Below are positions 40,428 through 40,798 of a DNA stretch of 40,798 nt, in pieces; positions within the stretch are counted from its first letter, which is position 1, and each line of letters begins with the position of its first letter. Under the pieces are notes generated by a model that did no database searches, had not been told where the DNA came from, and saw nothing but the letters and a program-made list of their open reading frames with translations. A program made the translations under genes and the position numbers. This DNA is from a virus, in the IMG/VR virus record IMGVR_UViG_3300023118_000003, positions 1 through 40,798 of that record; one strand, given 5' to 3'.

Positions 40428-40643
40428 ATGACAAAGGACCAAATAATATCATATTTTAAGGACCGGCAGGACGTGTTTAACATCAGCGCCATTAGCCGTA
40501 AGGCAGGTGTGCCTGGGCTCTACGCCGCCATCAATGGCTTACCAGATGGCCATGGCCGGCCAGCAACACTCGCGGATCATCACATGGAGCCGCTCATCAA
40601 GGTTATAAAGAGTATGCAGATGTATGTGGTAACAAGTCGGTAG
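40428..40643 (+). CDS. small helix-turn-helix-like protein (71 aa)
   Basis: ATG at 40428 (MTKDQIISYFKDRQDVFNIS) is preferred to an upstream TTG at 40410. The AISRKAGVPGLYAAINGLPD stretch, then LADHHMEPLIKVIKS, is the pattern of small HTH proteins frequent in Bacteroidota phages, where a first helix pair is followed by a recognition-like helix and a late stabilising helix. Could be a transcription regulator. The tRNA starts 7 bases after the stop, so both are likely in the same transcript. Confidence 0.65.
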   Translation: MTKDQIISYFKDRQDVFNISAISRKAGVPGLYAAINGLPDGHGRPATLADHHMEPLIKVIKSMQMYVVTSR

Positions 40644-40649
40644 GAAAAC

Positions 40650-40749
40650 GGACGGGTGGCGAAATTGGTAGACGCAGCACTTTTTTGTCAATGTGTCGCC
40701 GGGAAGGGAGGCCCGGAGTGAATTGCAGGTTCGAATCCTGCCCCGTCCA
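40650..40749 (+). tRNA. leucine-type tRNA with abnormal anticodon arm (spans circle junction)
   Basis: Acceptor GGACGGG (40650-40656) pairs fully with CCCGTCC (40742-40748), discriminator A. The D arm TGGCGAAATTGGTAGACGC is leucine-type, and the T arm is perfect (GCAGG-TTCGAAT-CCTGC). The anticodon arm does not fold normally: only GCAC/GTGT (with a G-T pair) can pair, leaving a loop of about 10-12 bases rich in T (TTTTTGTCAA) in place of seven. The variable region is about 28 bases with a CCGGG/CCCGG stem. Total length of 100 is long for a leucine tRNA. No anticodon can be assigned; it may be a suppressor, a non-decoding tRNA-like element, or degraded. Confidence 0.7.
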
Positions 40750-40798
40750 CTCTCATAATCAGCAGTTTTGGTAAACACGGCGGTTGTAGTCTTACATG
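40672..40798. repeat. 127-bp terminal direct repeat, right copy
   Basis: Exact copy of bases 1-127. See the left copy for interpretation as a circular-contig overlap. Confidence 0.95.

Noticed and set aside
1-40798. Diversity-generating retroelement acting on the tail fibres
   Set aside because: No reverse transcriptase or template/variable repeat pair was recognised near the fibre genes.
1-40798. Stop-codon reassignment linked to the odd tRNA
   Set aside because: All large genes are intact with standard code and no in-frame stop had to be skipped, so reassignment is not needed.

Overview
This window is almost certainly one complete tailed-phage genome infecting a member of the Bacteroidota, most likely a Sphingobacteriaceae-type host; the host family is a guess. 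The first 127 bases repeat exactly as the last 127 bases. The repeat cuts through a tRNA gene, so the natural map is probably a circle of 40,671 bp. The Bacteroidota call rests on promoters of the type TTTG-N20-TAnnTTTG, very few Shine-Dalgarno sites, signal peptides ending in ASAQ, and Bacteroidota-type phage proteins. No integrase, transposase, reverse transcriptase or CRISPR array was seen.

Layout. (1) 0.16-1.55 kb, plus strand: five small unknown genes continuing the rightward unit that starts at 40.08 kb across the junction. (2) 1.5-22.7 kb, minus strand, read right to left: small unknown genes, portal, HK97-type prohead protease, major capsid protein, connector and tail-completion genes, major tail protein, chaperone-position genes, tape measure, baseplate/tail-tip proteins, a tail-collar fibre, an SGNH-hydrolase/S74 tail fibre, a second fibre and four small proteins, three of them with membrane segments. 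(3) 22.8-25.3 kb, minus: large and small terminase and a VRR-NUC nuclease. (4) 25.26-25.54 kb: an AT-rich gap flanked by inverted arrays of the 7-mer GGTTACC, the best candidate replication origin. (5) 25.5-33.8 kb, minus: replication and recombination genes, namely prim-pol/D5-like helicase, SF2 helicase, SSB-like protein, DNA methyltransferase, RecA-like AAA protein and a small RHH-like regulator. (6) 33.9-37.65 kb, plus: an exported protein followed by unknown early genes, several with zinc-binding Cys clusters, ending at a strong terminator. (7) 37.7-39.5 kb, minus: lysis cassette of endolysin, small membrane protein, candidate unimolecular spanin and holin, with a possible antisense small RNA inside it. 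(8) 39.65-40.65 kb: a divergent control region with two copies of the same promoter-leader cassette in opposite orientation, two small genes, a helix-turn-helix-like gene and a leucine-type tRNA with an abnormal anticodon arm.

How the parts fit. The RHH-like gene and the exported protein diverge from a promoter pair at 33.8 kb with GTAAAC/GTTTAC repeats. The leftward unit runs from replication through packaging, head and tail. The most unusual signals are the inverted promoter-leader cassette at 39.87-40.08 kb, the GGTTACC origin candidate, the odd tRNA, signal-peptide-bearing tail fibres, and the compact lysis region with a possible antisense RNA.
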